Source: Gnetum montanum (Eukaryota > Streptophyta > Gnetopsida > Gnetales > Gnetaceae). Taken from it: a stretch of DNA of 36,913 bases. Position 1 is the first letter of the stretch, and each line of letters starts with the position of its first letter. The stretch covers positions 201,133 to 238,045 of the forward strand of contig MNCI01034278.1 in NCBI GenBank assembly GCA_015680685.1. Direction: 5' to 3'. The position numbers were made by a program, and so were the translations under genes. Shown one piece after another: positions 10,053 to 20,880 of the stretch. The notes beneath the pieces were generated by a model. That model saw only the letters and a program-made list of their open reading frames with translations. It was not told the DNA's origin and did no database searches.

Positions 10053-13000
10053 CAAGAGTGACCACTCACAAAACAGACCCTTGGGACCAACTGTTGGCAA
10101 AACAAATGCTCAAGACCAAGTGTGGACCTAGTGGAAACTTGGGACCATGGTGTTGCCCAATGAACCCTCTAGACCAAGGGTTGGTCTAGCAATGCACTGA
10201 GACCATGGTGTTGCCCAACGAACCCTCAGGAGCAAGGGTTTTACAAACAAACTATGGGGACCAAGTGTTGACCAAACAGACCATTTGGATCAATTGTAGG
10301 CCAAACGAACTATGGGGACCAACTGCTTGCCAACCAAACCTTTAGGACAAATTGTTGATGAGATGGACCCTTAGGACCAACTATAGGAAAAATGGATCCT
10401 TAGGATCAAGTGTTGGCCTAATGGACCCTTGAGACCAAGGTTTTACCCAGTGGATTATTAGGACCAATGGAGTGCTCAACAAACCCTTGTGACCAAGGGT
10501 TGACCAAACGAACACTCAAAACCAAATGTTGGCCAAATGGACCTTTAGGACTAAGTGTTAACCAACTAGATCTTTGAGACCAAGTGTTGGCCAAATTGAT
10601 CCTCGAGACTAAGGGTTGGCCAAATGGACCCTCAATATCAAGGGTTGGCCAAATAAATCCTTGGGACCATGTGTTGGGAAAATAGATCCTCTAGACCAAT
10701 TATTGGCTAGATGGACTCTCAGGACCAATTGTAGGCAAATGGACCCTCAGGATCATGTGTTGACCCAATGGACCCTCAAGACCAAGTGTTGGCCTAAAGG
10801 ATCCTCAAGACCAACAGTTAGGCAAATGGACCCTCATGATAGTGGGTTAGCCAAATGGACCCTGATGAACTAAGAGTTGTTCAAATGGATCCTCAGGAAC
10901 AAATGTTGGCCAAATGTACCCTCAAGACCAACTGTAGGGAAAATAGACCCTCAAGACCAAGCACTTACCAACTAGACCCTCTAGACCAACTATTGGCTAG
11001 ATAGATCATTAGGGCCAACTATATGAAAAATGGACCATTAGGACCAAGTGTTGCCCTAATGGACCCTCAAGATAAACCATTTAGCAAATAAACCCTCAGG
11101 ACCAATGGTTGGTCCAACAAATGCTTAGGATAAAGGGTTGGCTAAACAGATCCTTGGGACTAATCAGTCACCAAAAGTTCCCTCAAGACCAAGTCTTGGC
11201 CAAATGGACCCTCAAGACTAACTATAGGCCAAATAGATCCTTAAGACCAATCGCTCACCAATCAGACTCTTTAGACCAATTTTTCGCTAGATGGACCCTT
11301 AGGACCAATTGTAGGAAAAATGGACCCTCAAGACCAAGTGCTAGCCACATGAACCCTTGGGACCAAGGTTTGGTCCAATAGATCCTTAAGACCAATGGAG
11401 TGCTCAATAGACCCTTGGGACCAACTGCTAGCCAAATGGACCCTCTAGACCAAGTGTTGGCCAAATGAACAATCAGGACCAAGTGTTAGCCAAATCGGCC
11501 CTCAAGACCAAGGGATGGTGAAACTAACACTCAGGATCAAGGGTTTGCCAAACGAACTATCAAGACCAACTTTTCATCAGATAGACCCTTAGGACCAACT
11601 GTTAGCTAGATGAACCCTTGGAATTAGCTATAGGTAAAATGGATTTTTGTGACCAAGTGTTGGCCCAATAGTTCCTTTGGACCAAGTGTGTGCCTAAGAG
11701 ATCCTTGTGACTAACCATTCAGCAAATGGATCCTTGGGACCAAGGGTTGGCCCAACAGATACTTGGTACAAAGGGTTTACCAAATGGATCCTCAAGATCA
11801 AGTGTTGGCCAAATGGACCCTTGAGAACAACCGCTTACTAAAAAAAACCCTTGGGACAAACCATAGGCGAAATGGACCCTTCAAACCAAGTGTTGACCCA
11901 ACAGACCCTTGGGACCAAGGTTTGGAATACTGGATCCTCAAGACCAAGGGTTGCCCCAATGGTGCCTTGGGACTAGGAGTTTGCCAAATGGATCTTTAGG
12001 ACCAACCATTCACTAAAAAGACCCTTGGGACTAACCATTCACCAAATTGACCCTTAAGATAGGTGCTAGGAAAATGCATCCTCAAGACCAAGGTTTGGCC
12101 AAATGGATCCTTGGACCAATAGTTGGCCAAATGAATCCTTGAGACCAAGTGTTAGTTGAATAGACCCTTGAGAATAACTATTGGCCAAATAGATCCTTGG
12201 GACCAACTATAGGAAAAATGGACCATCAAGACCAAGGGTTAGCCCAACGGAGCCTCATGATAAAGTGTTGGCCAAACAAACCCTGGGGATCAACCATTCT
12301 CCAAATTGTTCCTCAGGACTTAGGTTGGACCTAATGGACACTTGGGACCAAGGGTTAGCCCCATGGACCCTCAGGAGCCATGGTTGGTCAAAAGGACCCT
12401 TAGGACCAAGGGTTGGCCAAATGAAGCCTCAAGATCAAGTGTTGGCCAAATAGACCTTTGGGACCAACTATAGGCCAAATACATCCTCAGGACTAAGTGT
12501 TGGCCAAATTAACCCTTGGGACCAACTTCTCATCAAAGAGACCTAGGGACCAAGTGTTGTGCAAATAGACCCTCAAGAACAACTACTTGCCAAAGGGATT
12601 GTCAAGATCAATTGTTGTCTAGACTAATCCTCAAGACGTACCGTAGGCAAAATGGACCCTCAAAACCTTGGACCCTCAGGGCCAAGGTTTTGCCCAATGA
12701 ACCCTTGAGACCAAGGGTTGACCCAATGGCCCCTTGGGACCAAGGGTTGGCTAAATGGATCCTCGTGACCAGCCATTTACCAAATAAACCTTTGGTATCA
12801 AGTGTTGGACAAATGGACCCTCAAAAGCAACCATTCACCAAATGAACCCTCGTCACCAAGGGTTGGCCAAACTTATCCTCAGGACAAAGGATTGGCCAAA
12901 CAGACCTTTGGGAATAAATATTGACCAAATGAACCCGTAGGACCAATTATTGGCCAAACAGACCCTTGAGACCAACTATAGGCAAAGTGGACCCTTAGGA

Positions 13001-13226
13001 CCAAAGGTTGGCCCAATAGACCCTTAGGACCAAGTGTTGGCCAAATAGACCCTCAGGACCAAGGGTTGGCTAAATGGATCCTTGGGACCAATGGTTGGTA
13101 AAATGAACCCTCTAGACTAAGTGTTGGCCAAACAGACCATCAAGACCAACTATTGGCCAGATAGACCCTTAGTACCAACTGTAGGAAAAATGGATCCTCA
13201 AGACCAAGGGTTGTTCCAATGGACCC
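10053..13226. repeat. 29-bp tandem satellite, main block
   Basis: About 3.2 kb, roughly 109 units of the same 29-bp repeat as 1-529. Units vary at ACCAAGTGTTGGCC/ACCAAGGGTTGGCC/ACCAACTGTAGGAA and at the GGACCCT/GGATCCT junction. No sharp higher-order period is obvious by eye, although three unit types (AAGTGTTGG, AAGGGTTGG, AACTGTAGG) recur in mixed order. There is no gene. Frames of 60-110 codons here follow from the repeat. Confidence 0.93.
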
Positions 13227-13868
13227 TGAACCACCACAAAAGTTTGGCCTAGCACTTTTAGACAAGAATCAAGCTAATTCATGCTGCTTCCCAACATGAT
13301 TACAGCATGACCAAACTTGAGAGCCTATAAAACAACATGAAATAACATATAATGAAGTGAGCAACGGAGCAAGCAAGGTTCCCCTAGGGCCCACAGGTGA
13401 TTGCACCAACTTTTGGCATCTAGAATCAAAATTTTTGGGCTCAAAATGCTTGGTATTGGCTAAGTATAAGTTGGCTGCATTTTTAGACGCTTCTCAGCGT
13501 AAGGCTCAACGTCACCAACTTTTGGAGCCCCAAAACTGAGCCAAAATAGGACGAAATCAAGCACAGGGACCCCCCATGACCTTTACCAAGTTCCCTAGTA
13601 GGTCCCAGCCTCCATAAAATCAATATTTGGGCCTCAAATATGCCACTTTGGCTTGGTGATGGTGGGGTTACTTTTCTTAAGCTGCTCAGTGTAAGGCTCA
13701 GCGTCACCAATTTTTGGAGCCCCGAAATAGAGCCAAAACGACATTCAAATCAGCCCAAATTTGGCACATAGAATCCTCATGACCCATAGCATGTAGATCC
13801 ACTCTAAAATATAGTCTCACAGGTTAGAAATGGGCTCAAAATGCACTATTTTTAGGTCATACGCTGTT

Positions 13869-14017
13869 AGTGATGCTGACGTTGACGCTGACGCTGACAT
13901 TGACATTGACGCTGACCCTGACGTTGACATTGATACTGACACTGATGCTGATGCTGACGTTGATGCTGACACTGACACTAACATTGACACTAATGCTGAC
14001 GTTGGTGCTAGATGTTG
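13869..14017. repeat. GACGCT hexamer microsatellite in E2 LTR
   Basis: About 24 copies of a GACGCT-like hexamer (TGACGC/TGACGT/TGACAT/TGATGC). The E1 LTRs have only a short ACGCTGGATGCTGGACGC phrase at the same place (about 1345-1385 and 9060-9105), so the array expanded in E2. The Asp/Ala/Thr and Ser/Ala frames through it are not genes. Confidence 0.92.
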
Positions 14018-14351
14018 ACATTTACGCCAGAACAGGCGGCACACACATTAGAGCCAGATCCACGCATGCTGGAGGCCTTGGTGGAGCAAAAATAGCACAG
14101 ATCCGGAGGCCAAACATCCAGATCCACTCTTGTACTTTAACATTCTTTGTACATTTTGCATTTTTTCAGCGTATCAAGCTCTTATGCTATGGATTACACA
14201 TGTTAGCATAAGAGATCTTGGTCACGCTGCATGTTGTACGTTGTAACATTTCGTGCATCTAGTCAATGCACAAACCTATCACTCGATCCAAAGTTTTCTT
14301 ACCCAGCAGCCACTGATCTTCTCCTAGATTCGAATCTCATACCTAAAATTA

Positions 14352-14359
14352 TATAAATC
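14352..14359 (+). promoter_or_regulatory. LTR TATA box (E2)
   Basis: TATAAATC followed by TCCTATTTTTCCACTAGATC, aligned with the E1 LTR boxes. Confidence 0.6.
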
Positions 14360-14907
14360 TCCTATTTTTCCACTAGATCGGGGTTTGAAAAATTTGAATC
14401 TCACACACATAGGAAATCTGGGCATCAATCGCGTACGTTGGGCTTCCATACACCTGCAACCCAAAAACCTACATCTTCCTAGCATTTTCTCTCATCCATT
14501 GGGGCTAAACGTCTGTCTTGCGACCACTCTGCAACTGTGTTTTGACTGATCCACATTTTAATTATTTATTAATACAAACAATTTGCATTATTTCCCAAAT
14601 TCTAGTAGTTTACATTATTTTTCCTATTACGATTTTTCCTATTTTCATTGTTTAAATAGTTTACATTCATTTAGATTTGTTTACGTTCAGTATTTACGTT
14701 TGTTTACGTATAACCCAACGCATTGCAATTGTATATGTTTGGGGAAGTCCTCGTTTGATCCGCGTGCAGACCATTCAAGGCACTTTGCCTTTGTTGTTTT
14801 TCTAATAGGCCCTCAGGCGAAGGTAGGGTCTTACTGTTTCATATGTAAATCTCTCGGTGTTTGTTCATTCCAGCCTCTCACTAAAAATTTTAGACGGTAT
14901 AGTAAAA

Positions 14908-14926
14908 TGGTGCTAGAAGGAGGGCC
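14908..14926 (+). promoter_or_regulatory. Primer binding site of E2
   Basis: TGGTGCTAGAAGGAGGGCC, matching the E1 and E3 sites except at the CpG position. Confidence 0.7.
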
Positions 14927-15108
14927 TTTCTCTGTTAGATCTACCTCTTAGCATCCTAGATCCAGCATTCACACACTATTGTAATTTTCAGCATTCCTAT
15001 GCTACCTTGTTCCCAGCGTTTAGGTGTTGTTTCCTGCTCATAAATCCTATTATCTAGTCTAGACGCCATTTTAGAATTTTCTAGACACATCCCTTCTTCA
15101 ATCACACC
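14927..15108 (+). other. E2 leader, unique part
   Basis: About 180 bp between the PBS and the leader repeats. It contains loose copies of the CAGCATTCACACRCTATTGTA phrase related to the E1 leader unit. No coding frame is seen. Confidence 0.6.
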
Positions 15109-15705
15109 ATCCAACACTTAGTTTTCTTACCCAAACGTTGGTCAAGCTGACATTTGATCACACTGACGTTTGGTCAAGCTGACACTTCTTTGTACACTGT
15201 TCAACATTTTAGCCATATTCTCTCTCTTTGACACTTAGCCATATCTTCTCATTTACACACGTTGACGTTGGTCAAGCTGATGTTTGGTCACACTGACGTT
15301 TGTTCATGTTGAAGTTTGGTCAAGCTAACGTTTGATCAAGCTGACGTCTGGTCACACTAACGTTTGGTCAAGCTAACATTTGGTCATGCTGACGTTGGTC
15401 AAGCTGACGTTGATCATGCTACTATTAGTCATGCTGATGCTATGTCCAACACTCAGTTTTCTTACCCAGACTTTGGTCAAGCTGACATTTGGTCACGCTA
15501 ACGTTTGGTCAAGCTGACGTTGGTCATGCTGACGTTGGTCAAGCTGACGTTTGGTCACGCTGACATTTTCTTCTCAGATGCTGCATCCAACACTTAGTTT
15601 TCATACCCAGACATTGGTCACGCTAACATTGATCAAGCTGATGTTTGGTCAAGCTAACACTCCTTCGTACGCTATTCAACACTTAGCCATATTTTCTCTC
15701 TCTGA
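15109..15705 (+). repeat. GGTCAAGCTGACGTTT minisatellite in E2 leader
   Basis: Tandem units of 14-16 bp, GGTCAAGCTGACGTTT alternating with GGTCACGCTGACGTTT. They are interrupted three times by a longer phrase, CAACACTTAGTTTTCTTACC (about 15112, 15449 and 15590), which shows a higher-order repeat. It occupies the same place as the E1 and E3 leader arrays but has a different unit. Confidence 0.9.
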
Positions 15706-16135
15706 CACTTAGTCATTCATTTTCTTTCACTTACACTGTTACATCTAGACACTTTGACAATGGACCTTGTGCACACCAACACCACCGCCATGTTCGTTAC
15801 CAACTTCGGTACCACAATCTCGGGTCCCGTCACCACCACTGAGTCCATAGTTTCCCTTGGCACGACGAATTCTCGGGGGCCATCTTGTAGGTCACTGACA
15901 CTACAAGGTATGGATCCCACATTCACCATCTTAATGCCTAAACAATATAACTTTATTTGTGTTAAAATCTAAGCTAACCTAGTCGCTGACTGAGTCGAAC
16001 TAGACGCAAAAAGACACTATGAGATCATCAACAATGGAGGTCACGAATTTGTTCCCACCCCCTACGACATCTTCCCACTCTCTGAATACCACCATGAACT
16101 CCTATCCCAACTCCTCATGGCTAGGAACCAAACCT

Positions 16136-16136
16136 N
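16136..16136. other. Single N hiding missing gag sequence
   Basis: Before the N the protein reads LLMARNQT and after it LLFHPF in another frame. In E3, about 37 codons separate LLLARNQS from PLFHPF, including EEEDDFTAQ and DSYHTLTPQTYVNP; E1 has them too. The N probably stands for about 110 missing bases, not for one uncertain base. Confidence 0.65.
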
Positions 16137-18100
16137 ACCTGTTATTTCACCCATTCATAGGAGAGACAATGTCTCTTCATATAGTTAAAAGCACTCAAGC
16201 ACATGTACCCCAACAGGAAGCGCTCACTCTCATTTCCACTCCCCATATGACCAACTCTCAATTCACCATGCCCATCCCCACTATCCCTCTGATTACTACC
16301 TTACCCTCCCTCTTACAAGTACAACCCCAACAACCCCCCTCTCAAATTAATGTAGGAGCAACTTTTCCACCCCAAGTAATTGGGATGCCATCTGTGATAC
16401 CCGCTACCACATCAACACACTTCATCCCACGAGTGCAAGTTCATACCACATCTTTAGCCCCTCCAATACAACACCAGGTGCAAAACCTCCCTTTGCAGCC
16501 CACAGTTGGGTAATGGCTCACCCCTATCGCTCAACAACAACAACAACCTACACCTTATAGCATGCCACCCTTAGTAGCACCCACTATAAATATTCCACAA
16601 GTGCAACCTTCGATCACTCAACAATCATCATTCCCACCAACCATATAGTAGTCTAATTTGTATGGCATTCAAACTAATCAACCTCCCGCGTCACCTAGTG
16701 CCCAAGACTGGGCTGAAGCTAAAAAAATGATGCATGAGCTCACTAATGAGGTAAAACACCTCAAAACCGCTAACAATGAAGAACTTAAAGTATTAGACTT
16801 TTACCAAGATGATCCTATTAGCTCTTCGGTACCACCATTAACCTTTCCCAAAGGAGTTTCTTTGCATCAACTAACCAAATACAACAGGGTAGGAGACCCC
16901 AATGCTCATCTAGTCACATTTAGACTAGAATGCCTGATGCTTCAAGCTTGGCCCCATGCAATCTTGCGTGTGTTCACCATGTCCCTCACTGGCAAAGCAT
17001 TAGACTAGTACCGAGCCCTACCTCGTAACTCCATATCCTCTTTGGAGGATCTCTTACACCAGTTCGTTACCAGGTTTAAATACAACCTAAAACTTGAAGC
17101 AACTTTGGATAGTCTGATACAGGTAAAACAAGCACCCCTTGAACCTGTACAAAAATTCATCCAAAGATGGAGTGCTACACTCAACAAACTTCATGAGCCA
17201 ATCCTAGAAACATACCTTCTTACGATTCTTAAGGGAGCCGTGAATGATTTTGTCAAATCAAAATTGTACTTTCTAAATGCGCACACTCTAAGCCAAGCTT
17301 TTGTACATATTAAAAACATAGAAGAAGCAATCCAAAATAGCCATGACCCTACTTACTCAGCCTTCAAAAATCAATACACCAAAAAATATAAAGAAAAGGC
17401 TAAAGCAATAGTAGCAGCAGTAGCAAAGACTCAACCTACCAACATGGGACAACAAGGCAGACCACCTACTGCTCCCGTCAACTATGAGAGAACCGCTCCT
17501 GCACACACACCTGAATCATCTACTATACAAGCTACTAACATGGGTCATGCACATACGTTTGAGAGGAAAAACCCTACTCAATACACACTACTCCCCATGA
17601 AGCCTTCCCAGATGTTAGATCAACTTTTGAAGGTTGGGGCCATTAAACACAAGCATCTATCTCCAGAGGCCACCCAAAGACATGATCAATTCTGTAAATT
17701 GGTCAAAAACCCAAGCTTGGCAACTCCAAATGAGCGTCCTATTCCAAGAGGCTTTAGACTATATCGATTTTGCGAGTACCATCAATGGAATGGGCATGGT
17801 ACTAATTATTGTTTCACCCTCAAACAAGACATACAATGTATGATTGATAGGGGTGAAATAACATTTGACGATGCCAACCCTGTTAAACTGCAGAATTAAT
17901 CTATGGGCGTGTATAAATACCCCCTTAATACTAAGGAAGATCCTTACATTATTAACACAGTCCATATCGAAAATGAGTAAGGAATGCCCAGAAAACCTTT
18001 TATGATTCATGCTCCTCCTACAATGCCAACATCATCCCCGTAATCTTCGTATCCCATATATAATCCACCTACACCTACAAAGCCATTTGTCATTCGTGTA

Positions 18101-18105
18101 CCCCT
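18101..18105. repeat. Target site duplication of E3, left copy
   Basis: CCCCT here pairs with CCCCC at 36236-36240. The uninterrupted E2 sequence would read GTA CCC CCT GTC, in frame with the PFVIRVPP repeat of gag, so one C to T change has occurred in this copy. Confidence 0.75.
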
Positions 18106-19501
18106 TGTACTATCTGAAATCATCGGTGGCTAGAATGAAATATACACTGAGAGATTTACAGATAGACACAGAAGACCCTACCTTCACTTGAGGGTGAGCT
18201 AGGACTGATGAAGGTAGAGTACCTTGGATGGTACGCATGCGGATCAGACAAGGATTTCCCCGAACATATGTCGGTGCACGATATATTGAGTTATACGTAG
18301 ATGGTATGAAAATGTAAATCAGTGCGCATGAATGTAAACAAAAAATAAAAAAAATGCGAACAAAAATAGTGAGAAATCTTGGCTGAAAATGCAAAAATAC
18401 TATTGGATAATAAAAATTACAATGCACCGGTCTAGACACAGTTGTGGATCTGACACAAGGCAGACGAAAAGCCCTGATGAATGTAGGGGTGTGATAGTGT
18501 GCTAGTTCAGGCTACAGGCATAGCATAGAGGTTGTATGCTCAGCATGCAGGGTCCAAGTCCAGCGTATAGGGTGGATGTCGCAAATGTTCTCAGTGTGGA
18601 TTTCCCAGATTCTTGCCAAGATTTCCTCCAATTTTCGAACCGCTCTCTAGTCAAAAATTAGGGTATTTATACAAGTGTGGGTGCTCCATCTAGATTAGAG
18701 ACGGGATGATTGGCTATAGAATGCTAGAATTTTGGATCGGGTGACATGTGGAGCGTTGACCGAGTGCAAAAGGATGAAATTTTAGAAGTACACAGCGTGC
18801 TGCATGCCAACATGTGCTGCTGCATGCCAACGTGTACACGCTGGCGTGTGAATTTAGCATACAGACTTAACTAAAAAAAAGAATTCATTTTTACAAACTA
18901 TTGTTACAACAGGGAGTATCCAATTTGGCCCTCAGAATTGGGCTCGGATGTCCCCAAAGTGCTTCTTGCAGATATTCTTGGACTTGACCTGACATGGTTC
19001 TGCTGATGTCTTTTACTAATGTACGTTGTGCTGCACGCTAGGTGGTGCATGCCGGGAGTACACACTGGGCATGTAGGATGTACATGCTTAGCACATGAAC
19101 TCCAAAGTGCATGATTTCAAGGCTAAGATTCAATTTTCTAGAGCCCATGATGATGCCTAACAATTGCACCGTTTCTGCGAGTCGATGTACGAAATCTTGC
19201 TCTAAAGTACCTGTTTCAGGTAATCTTTGAAGTCGCACACTGGGCGTGCACGCTGGGCGTATACGCTGGGCGTGCATGCTGCATACTCAGTAAAACCATG
19301 TATTTTGAGCTAAAAATGACAGGTTTGATTCCGGATGTCGTCATAGTCTTCTGTGGGTCCCGGGGAACCATTGTTTTGCTCAATTTGACTCCTTTTGAAG
19401 CTTTCTGCGAGGACTTCAAGCTTTAGTCATGCTAGGGAGCATCATGAATTAGCTTGATCCTTGTCGGAGAAGTACTAAGCTCAGAATTTTGTGGTGTTTC
19501 A
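18106..19501 (-). repeat. E3 3' LTR
   Basis: On the minus strand it starts TGAAACACCACAAAATTC (ending at plus 19501) and ends GATTTCAGATAGTACA (plus 18106). It is 1396 bp against 1348 bp in its partner. Part of the difference is local tandem copying of CTGCATGCCAACATGTG (about 18800-18832) and of CACGCTGGGCGTATACG-like phrases (about 19240-19275). Confidence 0.9.
18664..18671 (-). promoter_or_regulatory. LTR TATA box (E3 3' LTR)
   Basis: On the minus strand TATAAATA followed by CCCTAATTTTTGAC, matching the E1 LTR promoter block. Confidence 0.65.
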
Positions 19502-19516
19502 TTAGCCCCTCTTTGT
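19502..19516 (-). promoter_or_regulatory. Polypurine tract of E3
   Basis: On the minus strand AACAAAGAGGGGCTAA runs straight into the LTR start TGAAACACC. It is equivalent to the E1 tract at 8168. Confidence 0.7.
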
Positions 19517-20564
19517 TGACGCTTGGAGGAATCAACCCGAGAAGCGTGGACAAAGAAGTACAAAACACCACAAGCGACTTGGTAGAAACATCATCCTTTG
19601 ACACTTGACCAGATGTCATCGCACCGTGTTTAGTAGTACATGGGATTGGGAGAATGAAGTTTGTAGCTAGATAGGGGAAATGAAAATTATGGAGATTGGG
19701 AACTGATTAGGGAATTTTGCATAGTGAAGGGGATGCTCTAGTGTGTATACGGGTGATCCTTGTCAATAGCCGTTGTCTAGCAGATATGGGCCCAAGACCT
19801 GAGGTGTACATCCTTTGGTGGAACAAGACTCTTGTTCAAGGTTTAAGAGGACTTGTTGGCATAACCAAAGCTACGATGATGATGTGTTCCATTTTTTGGA
19901 GGAACAGGGCCTCTGTTTGGTATTAAAGGGAACCTGTTACGGATAGCCAAAGCCACGCAATGAGATGTTACTTGAGACTTGAATACTTGCTTCCAAGACA
20001 ATTTCCTTCCCACCTAGGGTTTGTATGGGAAGTGCCAAGGGTCCCTTTTTTTTTCTTTTTTTTTGGCTGAAAAAGCTTTTTTTTTCTCTTGTACTCATTG
20101 CTCAAGTGCCACGTCGTGTGTTGCAACTGCTAAAAAGTGTTGCAATGTGCAACGGCGTGCTCAATGTTTTTTAGATGCCCTGGGTGTGTCCAGGGTATGA
20201 CTAAGTAGAGTATGTTGAGGAATAGATGGGAAGTGTAACAGGAAATGTACTAGTGAATGGCTTGATTAACCCGGATACGTGTATTAGGCACAATGTGATA
20301 CATTACCTTTGTGACGAAGTGCATTCTAGTACGAACACCTCTGAGTGTCATCTTGCAAACACAACTCCAAGAAGACAAGAAAACCATGAGTGAGCAAGTA
20401 AGATTAGGCTTGAATATCAACTGGTGAAACAAAGGCACCAAATGCGATTTTAGGCATTGAGTGCAGATGGCAACAATGTTGTTAAGATCAACTGGTGATG
20501 AGTGCGGCAGCAGCTCTGATGAAATATGAATGCAGCTATAGATCAAGAGACTAGAGATGAAGCT
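19517..20564 (-). other. E3 3' non-coding region
   Basis: It matches E1 7331-8183 in reverse complement. It contains the CCTTTGGWGGAACAAGACTC/GGAGGAACAGGGCCTC duplication (about 19800-19930), T-homopolymer runs at 20045-20092, and a short minus-strand frame (20546-20250, starting MVFLSSW) that E1 partly shares at 7339. I cannot show that this frame is coding. Confidence 0.65.
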
Positions 20565-20880
20565 GCCAGTTTATAGTCATAGCGGACTATCGTGGGTTAG
20601 TTTTACGTCATAACCTGTTGGACGATGCTACTTTATCGTCGTAGCGGATGGTACACTGCTAGTTTATAGTCTTGACAGATTGTGATGAGGCAAACCAATT
20701 TATAGTCGTAGCGGACTCTGGCAAATAAAACTGTGGCAGTTTAAAGTCATACCGGATGGGCGCTAGTTTATTGTCATTATGGACGAACTGTGGTGCCAGT
20801 TTATCATCGTGATGCTAGGACGAGCTGTGGTATCAGTTTACTATCATGACTCCAGGATGTATGTATACCTGAGTTCATGC
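20565..20880. repeat. CCAGTTTATAGTCATAGCGGAC repeats after E3 integrase
   Basis: About nine irregular units of 30-40 bp containing AGTTTAT(A/C)GTC(A/G)TAGCGGA. Related units without the GGCC core occur in E1 at 6840-7200 and near 30030-30075 in E3. It begins right after the integrase stop. Confidence 0.85.

Larger units (their letters stand above)
13227..14901 (+). repeat. E2 5' LTR
   Basis: It begins TGAACCACCACAAAAG and ends GACGGTATA, 6 nt before the PBS. It shares with the E1 LTRs the order of blocks: GCAAGCAAGGTTCCCCT phrase, CAGCGT phrases, FRAME-free middle, TATA box, GGGGAAGTCC block and AAGGTAGGGTCTTACTGTTT block. It is clearly more diverged from E1 than the two E1 LTRs are from each other. 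The partner LTR is outside the window. Confidence 0.85.
15760..18105 (+). pseudogene. gag: E2 gag, 5' part (broken, cut by E3)
   Basis: The likely start is the ATG at 15760 (MDLVHTN...). The N-terminal block has PKQYNFICVKI and GGHEFVPTPYDIFPLSEYHH (about 15940-16100), then a Pro/Gln/Thr-rich linker. The Retrotrans_gag core lies at about 16790-17290 (LLHQFVTRFKYNLKLEATLD, PVQKFIQRWSATLNKLHEP). A zinc-knuckle-like motif C-x2-H-x4-GH-x4-C (CEYHQWNGHGTNYC, about 17772-17813) is followed by a short helix ending DRGEITF, the pattern of Tat-lineage Gag. The proline-rich tail begins with PTPTKPFVIRVP. Stops occur at about 15970, 16513, 16648, 17006, 17897, 17978 and 18041. The N at 16136 causes an apparent frameshift and hides missing sequence. 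The frame continues at 36236. Confidence 0.88.

Noticed and set aside
10616-12845. Six open frames of 60-109 codons in the satellite (repeating NGPSGPSVxxMDPWDQGL-like peptides)
   Set aside because: The 29-bp period cycles through three frames to give an 87-bp peptide repeat. Frames have no conserved start, and they occur on both strands as expected from repetition.
13817-14211. Frames rich in Asp/Ala/Thr (plus) or Ser/Ala (minus) at the hexamer array
   Set aside because: Direct translation of a GACGCT microsatellite.
530-14901. E1 LTRs and the E2 LTR as parts of a single element
   Set aside because: E1 has its own pair of LTRs and identical ATCCT target duplications. The E2 LTR is more diverged and has its own PBS and leader.
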